This document shows, one piece after another, positions 50,801 through 61,670 of a stretch of DNA of 64,000 bases (its first letter is position 1; every line of letters begins with the position of its first letter). The notes beneath the pieces are model-generated. The model was given only the letters and a program-made list of their open reading frames with translations, searched no databases and was not told the DNA's origin. This stretch comes from Micromussa lordhowensis (lineage: Eukaryota > Cnidaria > Anthozoa > Scleractinia > Lobophylliidae): contig OZ026599.1 of the NCBI GenBank assembly GCA_964020085.1, positions 24,336,734 through 24,400,733 of the forward strand, in the 5' to 3' direction. Made by a program: the position numbers and the translations under genes.

Positions 50801-52058
50801 CGAACAGAGAACCTGCACTAGCTGTTAATCAAAATAAATAGTACTTTCCTTCTTTTTTCTTCATTGCGTTTTGTATATTTAATTTCATGGGCCCGAGGGC
50901 AATTAAGGATTAATTTCAGGCGCATTTTTAAAGTTTTCACAAAATTGCCCATGTCGCGAAGCGACGAGGGCAATTTGGAAATACAAATTATTGCTTATTT
51001 CTCCCATCAGTAAAAGTTGTCAAGTTCAATAGAAGAAGACCTCTTCCTGATGCCGAAGACTCCGACTTCCAGAATACTTACCTCATCAACGGTATATCAA
51101 ACTCTGTGACCGTCACAGGATACAGGTAATAGTTTTGATTATTCACCTCGTCAAAGTACTGCATACGTTTCACTGGAATGGTCATGAACTGAAGGGCTTT
51201 GCACACTGACCAACGAGTTAGAGCAAACCTCTACAACATGAGAAACAGAACCAGGTGAATGTATTTGTTCAAGAGCTTTTATCCGAATAGCCTGCGCATC
51301 AGGCGGTCAAAGGGGAAGGAGGAGGAAAAGGAGAAGCGCCAAGCCTTCTCTCTCCCTTATGATCGCCTGCCAGGCACGCTTTGATCCGAATGGTCACGCA
51401 CTAGGGTTTCATAAACAGAACTAAAAATGGAACCACCTTGCACGGCGTAATAAACAGTACTACATGAAAGTACACTACTGCCCAAGAGCTTTCATTCAAA
51501 TTGTCACACGCAATAGCCCTTTTCTCGGTTAATTTTTCTCATTTACATTACAATGTAATCCAACGTGCATGCGAGGCAATTTTGGGCTGAAACTACAAAA
51601 TAGCCCGAAATTGCCTCACATACATGCTAGATCAAGGAACAAATTGGTGTGTACTTGCCCCCTTTGCCTCTCGTAATAGCTATTTGAAACAATAGAATTC
51701 AAAGTGGCCGCCCTGTTGCCGAAAAGTCCATTGTGTAGCAAGAAACCAGGTTTTGAAGGAAAAAAAACTGTAACTGGTGGCAAGCGTGGCGTAGCCGGAC
51801 ATGTCTATTAGTGATTTTTAACAAAAGAAATAAGATTTTTTCGCAGGCTTGTTGGCATCTTGGATTCTTGGGTAATCTTGCAGTAATACTGACTCATTCA
51901 AATGACGTTTCTAATTTAGGGACAATGATAACTTGGATGACGTCTTGGAGAAACAAGCTGACATGATTCGTTATCTGCAGCAACACAATGCCAATCTGGG
52001 AAAACGGCTTATGAAGCTCACTGCACAGCAAAGCCGGAACAGCTTGAATACAGTTTAA
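43961..52058 (+). CDS. TMEM192: TMEM192-like lysosomal/late-endosomal four-pass membrane protein, six coding exons
   Basis: Exons: 43961-43993, 46747-46905, 47758-48007, 50010-50156, 51011-51125, 51920-52058; 843 nt, 280 aa (human 271). Phases agree at every junction. Hydrophobic segments fit four TM helices at about 53-74, 95-115, 140-161 and 170-196, followed by a cytosolic tail with the family's coiled-coil signature DVLEKQADMIRYLQQHNA near 240. In the family this protein sits in late-endosome/lysosome membranes and forms homodimers; its biochemical role is not settled. The first exon codes only 11 residues (MVSLSGEHGQG) and is inferred from a clean donor (GGG|GTAAGT), the right phase and its place opposite PPOX; exons 2-6 are firm. 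Intron 1 (2.7 kb) is packed with foldback MITEs, and another MITE starts about 20 bp after exon 4. Confidence 0.9.
44061..44140. repeat. 80-bp foldback in TMEM192 intron 1
   Basis: AACAATTATCCTGC...GGAATATCGT pairs with ACGATATTCC...GCAGGATAATTGTT. It starts only 68 bp after the proposed exon 1 donor. Confidence 0.75.
44326..44396. repeat. Short foldback in TMEM192 intron 1
   Basis: AACAATTATTCACC and GGTGAATAATTGTT face each other with GTGGAGGT and ACCACTTTC-like inner pairs. Confidence 0.6.
44396..44580. mobile_element. 185-bp foldback MITE in TMEM192 intron 1
   Basis: TAGTATATACCACACAAG and CTTGTGTGGTATATACTA are perfect inverted ends. Inside is TAGCCAATCAGCGCGCGCG. Confidence 0.8.
44844..44983. 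repeat. 140-bp near-perfect palindrome in TMEM192 intron 1
   Basis: The arms match perfectly for at least 42 bp (CTTATTAGACGTTTTGGTGT and onward). The centre is TTTTGACTCGCCCTACGGGC. Confidence 0.85.
45000..46746 (+). other. Rest of TMEM192 intron 1
   Basis: Several medium ORFs on both strands lack domains or splice support. GTGAAAGTATACATAGTTTCAC-like small inverted repeats at 45575. Ends with a strong T tract and TTAATAG. Confidence 0.5.
48879..49140. repeat. Degenerate short-period repeat in TMEM192 intron 3
   Basis: Variants of GTGTCAATCGAGATGTCGAT and its complement recur many times, with spacing near 18-24 bp and both orientations mixed. Confidence 0.6.
49374..49550 (-). mobile_element. 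tRNA-derived SINE (Leu/Ser-like head)
   Basis: On the minus strand GGCGGAGTAGTCAAGTGG (box A) and TGGTTCAAATCC (box B) form a tRNA-like head. The body encodes, out of frame, the repeated anthozoan string GGPWFKSSTLPLSGFVLGS. It sits in TMEM192 intron 3, antisense to the gene. The tRNA-like anticodon position reads TTA, so it is not a functional tRNA. Confidence 0.75.
50178..50490. mobile_element. Family D MITE, intact copy in TMEM192 intron 4
   Basis: It begins about 20 bp after the exon 4 donor. The palindrome GATAGCCAACGAGGCGC/GCGCCGAGTTGGCTAT is followed by GGAATAATTGTTTTATTA and the tail GCCAATGAAAACTCTCCAAT. Confidence 0.75.
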
Positions 52059-52508
52059 GAATGAAGTTTGATAAAAATGATCCCGTAACATTTCCCTTCC
52101 TTTCCGCCTATAGCCATCTACACACTATTTAGGCTCGTCACGCAATCTTTTGTCCGAGTTCGTGACGAGCCGGCATAAAAACGCGTATGTAGGAGTCTGT
52201 CCCACCTAGTGAATTAACGAGCGTCTGACTTCGCACGCTCAGTTCGTTTTCCGGTCGAAGAGCTCCTGAGATCAGACGACGAAGTTTTCTAACTGATGAC
52301 GTAGGCTTAGAGAATAACCCTCGTTACGAGGGTCCCTCTTCTTAAGGAGCCAGGTGCATCGCGAAAATATTGGTCAGTCGCAATCCCTGCTTCAAAAAGA
52401 AGTAGTGTCCTCCAATGTTGAAAATTGCCCTCCAGCTGAAGGAAGCCGCACGAAAAAAATTAATCGGGAGCTTAACATCAACCAATCTGTTAAAAGGAAA
52501 CGAATATG

Positions 52509-53240
52509 CTTAAGGTAGCATCCCACCCCAAATGACCGCTTCGCGTTCGCACCGTTTCAAGGCGAGACATTAAATAAAAACCCTGGCAAACTATATATTT
52601 TCTGAAAGCTTAATAATTGAAGATTACCATACCGTAGTTATTAAAAGCAAAAAGATAAATGTCTTAAAAATATAGCGATCGGTTTGCAAAAGTACATGGC
52701 TTGCAATATTTAGTTCCTGTGCAGTCGGAAGTGATCAGAAGGAAGTGACAAACATTGCGCCGAGTTCTTAACACCTTTGTCTCAAAAACCGTGTCGGCGA
52801 ATTTTGATATCTTGCCTGGTTTGTTTTTTACGCCTGGTTAAACTTCGAGGTTCGAAAAAATATCGCTCTTGTTACTTCATTTATTTATAACTTTAGAAAG
52901 AACTGAAAAAAAGAAAAACGCCGACACGGTTTTTGAGCTACGTTGTATAGGAACCTTCTCCCCAAATTTGAGCCAAAACGGTTGAAAATTCGCTGCACGC
53001 GAACTTAAAACGTGCGCCCAATTTCTTGAAAATATAGTTTCGAGAAAAAGAGCAAAACAGTTTCAGAGACGTTCTTCCGGTTCAATGACATTAAACACTA
53101 TTTTGTCCATAACTTCCCGTAGAAACAATATTTTTTCGAATTTTTTTTTTTAAAACAAAGATAGGAGTAAGGTCAGTCTTCCTATCGAGAAAATTTTTTT
53201 TCCCAAAATGGTCACATTTGGGGTGGGATGCTACCTTAAG
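52509..53240. mobile_element. 732-bp MITE with 26-bp perfect inverted ends
   Basis: CTTAAGGTAGCATCCCACCC at 52509 is repeated inverted at 53240; the match covers 26 bp. The interior has no ORF that I can support. TMEM192 lacks a nearer AATAAA than one inside this element at 52573. Confidence 0.8.
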
Positions 53241-53629
53241 AATTGGTTTGGGCTGTCAGATTATGAATACGGCCTTGAAAGCTTGAAGCGAAAGCAACAC
53301 GTGCGTACAATTTGATTTACAGCGACTGTGGTCAAATGAAGTCGCGCACATGACCACGTGAATTCTTGTGGAAACGGAAAATCGCTCTCTTTTACAGCGA
53401 GTAAGCACACAGGAAGAAGAAAACAGCAAAAAAGTGCAGTTTTCTTCTGGCGAAAAATGTCAAGCTTCCTTTTGTCAAATTTCTAACGACTTTCACTCCG
53501 GCTTATTCTACCGCTCTGAAGGGGACCCTGGTAACGAGGATATGGGTTTGGGACAATGGCAAGCTTAACACCATCCGGCAGCACCGTGTTAAAATAACGT
53601 GTAGCATGTATAATTAAAGCACTGTTTAC

Positions 53630-53910
53630 TTAAGCAATAGACCACAAGTTTCTATGGGTTATAGGCTGATAAACCACGCGGGATGTATGTAGAACACGAG
53701 AAGAATTTGTAAATCACGAGTTTACGAATTCTTCGAGTGTTCTGCCAACATCCCAAGTGGTTTATCAGCCTAAAACCCATAGAAACTTGTGGTCTATTGC
53801 TTTTATGTAATAATTCAGAAGACGCGCGATTTTCCCATGGGTTTACCGGCACAATAACCCATAGCTGATTGACCAATCAGAGCGCGCGCATTGATTTGGT
53901 TATTATATAA
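53630..53910. mobile_element. Family C-prime MITE, copy 1
   Basis: It has the same terminal plan as family C (TTAAGCAATAG ... TTATTATATAA) but a different central palindrome (ACCACAAGTTTCTATGGG and its complement, AACCCATAGAAACTTGTGGT). It contains TTGACCAATCAGAGCGCGCG. Confidence 0.75.
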
Positions 53911-54205
53911 AGTCTAGTAACACGGCCTTGTGCAACAATTTTGATCCTGTTTAAGAAAAATTCAACACGGTGGTTTTTAGAATATTGCGATACAAGTAGG
54001 CGCCCTCATCCTATCTGCCAGAACAAACTTACGGGAAACTCTGCTTCAAATCAATCTCGATGTCTGAGGCTGCGATGTTTTTTGGTTAGCACCAAGAATC
54101 GAGATCTCTGGGATAAATCGGAAGGTGAGCCTTCATTAGCTACAGCGGTCACCCCCTTTATACGCAGGGTTAGCAACTGTTATTAAACTTGAACGCCTGT
54201 GCACG

Positions 54206-54404
54206 ATAGACCTCTTAAGCTTGGGCAGTTTGTTTTCCCATTTCAGACCATGTGATGATACTCTTGAGAATTCTTGCTTTCAAATTTTTAAATAGTCATG
54301 TGCATATGAATGAATAACTTCTAGATGGATAAAAGAACTATTCTCTGGAGAATATCACGTGGTCTGAAATGGGAAAACAAACTGCCCAAGCTAAAGAGGT
54401 CTAT
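54206..54404. mobile_element. 199-bp MITE with about 50-bp inverted ends
   Basis: ATAGACCTCTTAAGCTTGGG and its complement bound it; the match extends through TTTGTTTTCCCATTTCAGAC. Confidence 0.85.
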
Positions 54405-54960
54405 TAAACCGGAAGTAGGAGGTTTTGGTTCCGGTTTTGGATTTTGTCCAGAGCATCGGGCATTCCATCAACGCTGACCGAAAACGTGCGGGCTCTGGCG
54501 AAGAGATTCTATCCACATAGCCTTGTATGAGTATCTGTGTTTAGATCATATTTATGAGTGGAAAAAGTCAGAATAATATGTAACTTATTGTTTTGTTGAA
54601 GAACATCTATGAATTAAGTATAAAGCAGCTGTGAGAATGTTCATCAGCATTACAGAAAATTGTTGGATCTTCCAATGTTAAGTTGTTTGTGCCGCTGGCC
54701 TCAAGTCACGTGGTTTCTTTGGATTAATGTATAAGAACATCATGTCGACTTATCTAAATATTGCGTAATTAACTACCATTCACTGTGATTTTATATTTGT
54801 TTAATAAAGTTCAAAAGAAAATACTTGTGAAAATGTACATTACACAATCAAAATACAGCGTTAGCACTTCTGAGTACTGGTCGTCATGGCGCGATCAGTT
54901 GCATGGCAACCTCCTGGCAAAGCTGTGGGGTCAGTCCTGCCAAATCGCCAAGAACTCTTC

Positions 54961-55095
54961 GAGCGGTTTTCAATTGAGTGTCGTAAAACCAAAATTACCA
55001 ATTGGAAATTCAGCCAATCTCAAACCGTAGTAAAACCAAAATCAAAACCAAAGTTATTGTCTAATTACTTTCGACACTCAATTGAAAATTGCTCT
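54961..55095. mobile_element. Family G MITE, copy 1
   Basis: GAGCGGTTTTCAATTGAGTG at the left is inverted at the right (CACTCAATTGAAAATTGCTC). Interior TAAAACCAAAATC runs. Confidence 0.8.
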
Positions 55096-55295
55096 ATTCG
55101 TTCCCCTACTGTGTTCCTTGCATGATACTTATTAGCCCATTCGCTGTAGTAGTCATGTCCAGACGTTTTGTGCAACGGGAAACAGAGAGACATGCTACAG
55201 TAACACGGACCAATCCTGGTTCTCACTCAGCGGACTCTATTTACGAGACAATACAGTTCAGATTGGCTGAGGTGTTTTGGAAACAAACAGTTAAT

Positions 55296-55303
55296 AATTT
55301 TAA

Positions 55304-55337
<34 letters not shown>

Positions 55338-55481
55338 GAGAGTTTTCATTGGCTTAGCCATCATGGTATATGAGCCATTATACCATGATCTACAAAAATG
55401 GGGAGCGTATGCGTGATTTTTTGGGCCTTTTTGTTTTATTGTTGTCTAGTTTTCTATATTTTTGGGGCGTTTTTAATAAAA

Positions 55482-55512
<31 letters not shown>

Positions 55513-55513
55513 C

Positions 55514-55593
<80 letters not shown>

Positions 55594-55610
55594 TTAATTA
55601 TAAGTTTTAT
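55296..55610. mobile_element. Family D MITE, intact copy, opposite orientation
   Basis: Reverse complement of the 50.2-kb copy: GAGAGTTTTCATTGGCTTAG at the left and the GCGCTACGCGCC-centred palindrome with TCATCTCATATCCAAC at the right. Confidence 0.75.
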
Positions 55611-57182
55611 TTGATAAATCATATCTAAAATATAATTATTAAGTTTTTAAAATGGGAAATTTATCGAGTGGCAACAATATGCTCGCTGTACACCTCATCA
55701 CCATCCGTTTTGAATTTCACAGTAGGTTTAAAATACTGCATGTTCCAGCTGAGCTTGGCCCAGAAATTAATGTTCAGTGAAAGTTCTTTTGCATTTGATT
55801 TCGTTGAGGTTCTTCAATAGTTACTTATTCTCGTGAGCGCTTGTAGGTTTTGCTCTTTGGTGTGATTAACAACGCCCTCTTCGAGCCTACCTTGAGATGT
55901 GTGCCTTCTTGTACGAACACTTTCTGTTCAAGAAAGTGAAGAATGATCATCACAGTATATTTCACTTTCATATACAACCGCAGTTCATGTATGAATGATT
56001 TCGTATATACATCACATTACTTTTTGCTCAGTTTGATCCCACAACCCAGAATCCCGGGGGCAAAATTTTTTTTTTGTTTTTTTTTTTTGGGGGGGGGAAA
56101 GAGAGGCTGGGCTTAGAAATCACGTGTGAAAAGGTCGAACATGCTCGTCTTCTCGCTTAGGGTTTGTAAATCAAGGATTTTGGTCTCACTTAGGGTGTCC
56201 AGGACGAAACGTCGCTATTTCTAGCCGTCAACGTATCTTTTAGGGTTGCACTCGAAGAAATATCTGGAGTTCTATTGCAATGCTTTTCCTTGAATTTATT
56301 ATCTCTAGGAGTAAGCTTTTGGTGACAATGCCTTAAGCATCATTAAAATCACTGTCGCTCATGCTTGTCAGGCCGTTTTGAAGTGGTATCTTTTAGGTTA
56401 AATGAAGCTCAAGCCCCGCCCCCCAAATTAGGCTCCTTTATAGTCCTTTTCCGATAAGCATCTTTTCACGTGGTAGTCCATTCCTCTCCCCACTTCGGGG
56501 ACAGAATATCTCGCAACTGTTTCACAGCTCAATCCTCAAACCTTTCTCTATCGAGGAAGAAAAACTTTCCACTTTCAGCACGTTCTCTATCTAACCTCTG
56601 GGTCCATTGTTTTGTTTTTATTTCTTACCCGGCGGTCGCTAATTTGTCCGTTATCTTCTTTCGACTAGCTTCGATTAACTGGGACTTTGAACATTCCAGT
56701 TTATTTAATGATATTGTTTTCCCAGTTAATCCCATAAGCACTCGCGCCGCCATAAGGCTCAAGGATTGTGTTTTCATAGCATTTCTTCGCTGTTTCGAGG
56801 AAGATTAAGAAATGTAACAAGATAATCAACTCCAAAGAACACTATAGAAAGTAAACGGAGATTCGTGCGACTTTAAGAACCTGTGAGTGCAACCAAACAG
56901 CGACAAGGTTCAAACAACAATTCAACCCGCCCTTGATTTCAAAGCGTGAGGTTATACTACAATATATGTAGAGATATAATTGGAAATCGCTAATTTATTG
57001 AAAGAAATTGGGATAGAATTCTACTTAAATATATTTATATTATTTGCCGGTCGGGAGGTCCATATAGTGAAAAAGTGTGACCGAGGTCTTCAAAATGCTG
57101 CCCGAAACCACAGGACATCAAGCAGCTCCTTTTTTCGTCTGTACTGTTGACCGTGTTGATGACTATGGCTATGGAGAAGAAC
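55611..57182. other. Intergenic, decayed repeats, 3' flank of the GPCR
   Basis: T/G homopolymer tract at 56065-56097; inverted copy of the 25.1-kb block at 56120-56230, including AACGTATCTTTTAGGGTTGC shared with 24.32 kb. The ORF at 56470-56808 has no recognisable content. Confidence 0.5.
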
Positions 57183-58103
57183 TCATCGATTGACTTCCAA
57201 ACGCGATGACACACGCAAAACGCGCTTGAACGCTCGCAAGAATTGCTTGTTCCGCGCTGCATAAATCCATGGATTCAAAGCCGAATTGGCCAACGATACT
57301 GAAACGGTAGCCAGCCAAGCATCGTAAAAACACAATTGGAGAGTAAAATCAAGAAAGCATACGATAAACGTTGGCGTCCAGAATATCATATACACTCCTA
57401 TTACTATGGCTATAGTGTAAGCAGCTTTACGCTGCCTTACAGAAGCATTGCGGACTCTCGATGTCAAGGAGGATATTTTCGTTCTTTGCTCTTTGGCGGC
57501 TTTAAAGATCTTCACGTAACAGAAACAGATGACAACGATCGGAAGATCGATGCCGAATATTGCAGCAGCCATGTAGAACTTCGGCAGCTGGGATCGCAAG
57601 TCGACGATAAAACGGAAACTCGCCAAGACCATGGTGAACGCCCAAGCGGTCAAAATGGCGGCGAAACATCTGTTCTGTGTTACAACATGGTTGTACTTGT
57701 ACGGCAGGATAATGGCGACGTATCTGTCCACTGTAACGCTACAGAGACTGTATGTCGACGCCATTAAAGTCTGTATGGTGATGAAGTCGCTGCTTAAGCA
57801 AAGAATGTGGGTGTTTTCTGTGATGTTCAACACTGCACGCGTGATCCACAACGGTATCGCGACGACACCAACAAGAAGGTCTGCCAGACTCATAGAAGAA
57901 ATGAAGAAGTTGGTTGGCGTTTGCAGCGTGGTGGTTTTATAAACAGCTGACACGATTAGTAAGTTTCCACAGATCGCCACTGCACCGGACAAACAGTTGG
58001 CCAAGCAAAACAGTACGATACCCCAAGTTTGAATTATGGTCTTATGTTCTGCATAACAGTGGCTTTCGTTTCGAGCAGTGATTTGCGAAATGTTCTCAGG
58101 CAT
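57183..58103 (-). CDS. Rhodopsin-class (class A) G-protein-coupled receptor, single exon
   Basis: An intronless ORF of 306 aa with the full class A pattern. Seen: three N-glycosylation sequons (Asn4, Asn12, Asn93), TM1 with GNLLI (Asn47), TM2 LADLL (Asp75), TM3 ending VDRYVAI (Arg127), TM5 with Pro188, TM6 FWTP (Trp242, Pro244), TM7 NPWIY (277-281) and a short helix-8/tail rich in Arg and Lys. Counting back from Arg3.50, position 3.32 is Thr, so the amine-binding Asp of aminergic receptors is absent. Cys3.25 is present (Cys102) but I see no cysteine in extracellular loop 2, so the usual disulfide may be missing or use Cys258 or Cys16. Fast BLAST-style labels such as adenosine-, melanocortin- or amine-like would be guesses. 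The ligand is unknown. Anthozoan genomes are known for large families of single-exon class A receptors. Confidence 0.93.
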   Translation of the reverse strand: MPENISQITARNESHCYAEHKTIIQTWGIVLFCLANCLSGAVAICGNLLIVSAVYKTTTLQTPTNFFISSMSLADLLVGVVAIPLWITRAVLNITENTHILCLSSDFITIQTLMASTYSLCSVTVDRYVAIILPYKYNHVVTQNRCFAAILTAWAFTMVLASFRFIVDLRSQLPKFYMAAAIFGIDLPIVVICFCYVKIFKAAKEQRTKISSLTSRVRNASVRQRKAAYTIAIVIGVYMIFWTPTFIVCFLDFTLQLCFYDAWLATVSVSLANSALNPWIYAARNKQFLRAFKRVLRVSSRLEVNR

Positions 58104-59599
58104 CCTTAAGAATCGATGCTAGATGGCTCTTTACAAGCCTTGGTCACTGTCGGCTTTTTAGAGCAGTCAGTTGAAGCAGTCCTTTTTGTCAAAACGGCTG
58201 TTGTAGTACAATCGATGTCGTTTCTTGTCGAGTTCCCAGGCCTGTTCTTGTACTAAGACAACTAGAAATATCCCTTTAAATAGCTTGCGTGCAGGGTTAG
58301 GTAAAATTTCCTTCGTAATATTTAGTCAATCTTTTTTTTCGATAACGCCAGCCCGACCGGATTCACTAGAGACTATACTTAAGTAGATATACAACTGTGA
58401 AGACAATGTAATATCTGGGCTGTTGTCCTGAGCTTTTAGCGAGTAAATACGAAATGTGATCTTTTATTTACTTCTAGTTTAGCGTGGGCTCTCGATCTTT
58501 CATTAAAAACAAGCGAATAGCTCGCAGTTGCAGAAAATGGGTGAGCAAATCATCAAAAGAGTTTGTTTGGCAATGTCTTTCAAAGCTTTTACGAGTTATT
58601 AAAAATTGCGCAAACTTTGTAATTAAAATTTCTGGGCTTTTTCATTGCAAAGTCAAACAATAAATCGGAATTGCCACATGCGTTTTCATGGGAAATCAGG
58701 GTATGTTTGCCGACGAAAATGTCGAAATTTAAATTTTGATCGTCTAGCTGTTATGGATTTTATAGAAGCAAGCGATATGATCTTGTCTTGTTTGGCCGTT
58801 CCTATAATTTGACAAGCATTTAGTTTTCAAACTGAATATGATGGTATTTCCAATCTGCTAGCGCCTCATCATCTCGATCGTTCACAACACTCCAGGCGGA
58901 TTGTAGCTTTAGGCTTTCTAAGCACAATGAACATCCTTTCCTAGGAGAAGTTGCCCTCGAGGATGGGCATCACCAGTTTTTCGTGAAATTACACTGAAGT
59001 GGAAAGACATTTTTCAAAGGATGGGGACATTGTCAAAGGTGTCTCATTAATGGTCGTGCAGCTAAATTACTTCGGCGAACATTGTTGATATAAGCTGTTT
59101 GCCAAGAGTAACTTATAAGTGGCGCGCGAGAGAAAAGAAACAAGGGAATTTTTTTTGTCTAGTGAATTTTTGTTTCGACTTAGCTTGGAGGAGAACTTCC
59201 CTTCCCTTCCCTTCAAAATGTTCGAAAACTCGGTTTACAGGATAAAACCCTGAACGAAAAAATCTTGATAGAAGTAATTTTTAAACAACGTGCTATTGAG
59301 AACACAATCTTGACAGATTCTATTTTCAAGCTTGAAAAAATTGAGGTTTCCGGCTCACATTTGTCCGTAATGCGACCATTTCCATCCTTGGCATATTTGG
59401 TCTTCGTCTCATTTCGTAATGAATTCCTATCTTTTTTCTTTTATGTTCTACAACTGATTAAACTGCTTTTGTTTTTCACTCTCCTGCGATCTCGATTTAT
59501 TTCTAAGCCAAATAAAATCAAACTAAAAATAGCTGACAATGTTCGTTTAAATTATTTGTTTTAGAACAAGACTACATCTTATTTTAGGCACTCTAAAGT
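58104..59599. other. 5' flank of the GPCR
   Basis: AT-rich. No promoter element, exon or repeat end that I can support. Confidence 0.4.
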
Positions 59600-60145
59600 A
59601 CGCCATTCCAAGGATTTATTTTGGTGTCAGAGAGAGAAAAAATGGCCTTTAGCAGCCTTTTAGGGCGAACATGATTTGCAAAAATAATCACTTCGATCAC
59701 TGACATAAAGACAGACCAACCCCTCGTTTGAAAGGAAGTCGAATCAGGGCCAGCCAACATTCCTTTGTTATGGTTCTATTTTGGTGTCGCACAGGAAAAA
59801 AAGTGAGTTATGCAGCCTTCCATGGTGAACGTGATTTAAAAAATATGACTTCGCCGGATTGCATCAAGACAAACGTCGTTTAAACGGAAACCTATAAGGA
59901 CCGACCAGTGTGTCATTGTTATACCTCCGCTTTAGTGTATAACAATGGCACACTGGTTGGTCTTTATTAAGTTTGATAGGGATGCAATTCTGGTCTCACA
60001 CGGGAAAATGCAGCCTTTATGCAGCCTTTCAAGGGGAATTTGACTTGAAAACATATTCACTTCGATATACCTGATTAGATATATATAGACCAACCTCCGC
60101 GTTTATGTGGGCGTAAACCGAATCGGGACCAACCAACGGTGCCAG
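59600..60145 (+). repeat. Three degenerate tandem copies of a ~170-bp unit upstream of the GPCR
   Basis: Each copy runs TTTTGGTGTC..CA..GGAAAA, then GCAGCCTT..AGGG.GAA..TGA, then CTTCGAT and a GACCAACC block (starts near 59617, 59781 and 59988). A hairpin around TTGTTATACCTCCGC (59897-59972) lies between copies 2 and 3. Confidence 0.6.
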
Positions 60146-60197
60146 TGGTACGAATTGAAAGGAGCGCTCAAAGGAGTACAGGGCTTGGTTTCAAAAT

Positions 60198-60387
60198 AGC
60201 AAAGAACACTTTTATGAAACTACTGATGCGACGACCCGTTTGATCTCATCTCCTTACATTAAGTTTAAATTGTTTGAAAATGAAACCTTGGTATTAAAAT
60301 AGCCATTAGAATTCCTCTAGCCAAGAACACTTTTATGAAACAAGGTGCGACAAGTCGTTTCAATTCCTCTCCTGGCATTAAAGTGCC
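60198..60387 (+). repeat. Direct repeat pair with ~120-bp period
   Basis: GCAAAGAACACTTTTATGAAAC (first 20: GCAAAGAACACTTTTATGAA) at 60199 recurs at 60322 with the same order of GTGCGAC, CGTTT and TCTCCT motifs downstream. Confidence 0.5.
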
Positions 60388-60871
60388 ACTATGATGAAAA
60401 TTTCGATATCCAGTTCTTTACATTTTCGAACACAATAGGTCTCTCCTAGATATCTTGCCAAATTTCAATCTATTACGAACATTAGAACTCGCGGTTTTTG
60501 GACCTTTATTTCCGAGAATTTACGAGAAAATGACGTCATTTGTCAAAAATTCCACGCGGGTTGAAATTATAATAACAACTAAAGTCGAAAATTTCCCAAA
60601 TATATGAGCCAAAGTTTTTGTTATTCTTTATGCGAATTGCCGCGCTAATTGTTATTATAATTTCAACCCGTGTGGTATTTTTGAGAAAATGACGTCATTT
60701 TCTCCAATTCTCACCAAGACTTGGAACAAGGGAAATTAATGGCGGCCGTAACTTCTCGGAAATAAAGATCCAAAAACCGCGAGTTCTAATGTTCATAATA
60801 GATTGAAATTTGGCAAGATATCTAGGAAACACCTGTTGTGTACGAAAATGTACAAAAAAAAATGGCACTTT
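60380..60871. mobile_element. About 490-bp foldback element
   Basis: AAAGTGCCAC...ATTTTCGAACACAA (left) and TTGTGTACGAAAATG...TGGCACTTT (right) are inverted. The arms continue through ATCTTGCCAAATTTCAATCT and AAAATGACGTCATTT. Confidence 0.75.
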
Positions 60872-61412
60872 ATGTTTAAATAAATAAATAAAAATGAAGA
60901 CAGGGCTTTACCATGCATAAACTTCAATCATGGACAAAACCAGGAGCCAAGACAAAGCTCCAATTTGCACTTTTGGCGCTTTTGCACACACGCCTGACAA
61001 ACAGTCACGCGAATACAACTTCACCGGCCCAGCCTCCGCTGGCCACCCCACAAACAATGTTGAAAATTAGTACCTTCAATTTCTACTGAGTTTCAACATT
61101 GTATCGTGTGGGGAGGGGGTGACAGAAACGCGTTTTTAAAAGGATAGCAGTGCTTTTTCAAACTTCAGTTGTAAAACACGTACAATTTGCTGAAGGACTT
61201 TTGTCCACGATTGTAGACATGCAGATCACTGAAGCTTGTTTGTTTGTCCTGAGGACACTCACTATAGCAACGACCATAGCTAATTATAACATAGCTAGCA
61301 GAGCCGCGCAATCAAATTCAGTATACGTAAGCGTGCTCAAAATCCCGATAGTGCACGCTGATAGCCTGAGCAAATCGCTTCGCCAGAATTTTTTTTCTCG
61401 CGCGAGCGGCCA

Positions 61413-61670
61413 TTGTTAGCGCGGGGAAAAATATTATATTTCGCGACAATAATGGTTACAAACAGAAACTCGCCCCGCCAGTCCCAAAACGAAGACAATT
61501 TTGCGAGCTTTTCTCTTGGGCTAGAGTTCTTAAATGAGGCTGAAAAAGAGAAAAACAACGGAAATGGAGGCTCGGCATCAGCGCTGTCACGATTCACTTC
61601 ACTGTCCGTTTTTCGCGTCGGATTTGATGCACAATTTCACCGGCTATGTTATAAAACAATTGGTTCATGA
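61413..61670 (+). other. Hydrophilic ORF, possibly start of a transposon protein
   Basis: From an ATG at 61452 it reads MVTNRNSPRQSQNEDNFASF, then an acidic, Asn/Glu-rich segment and SALSRFTS. It abuts foldback element E. The layout recalls N-terminal exons of cnidarian KIAA1958/Crypton-like proteins, but this is only a resemblance. Confidence 0.25.

Noticed and set aside
57035..57262. Frameshifted extension of the GPCR C-terminus
   Set aside because: The receptor ends naturally after helix 8 at 57183; the overlapping frame has no receptor-like content.
57336..57942. Plus-strand ORFs opposite the GPCR
   Set aside because: Antisense shadows of the receptor frame; no domain or splice support.
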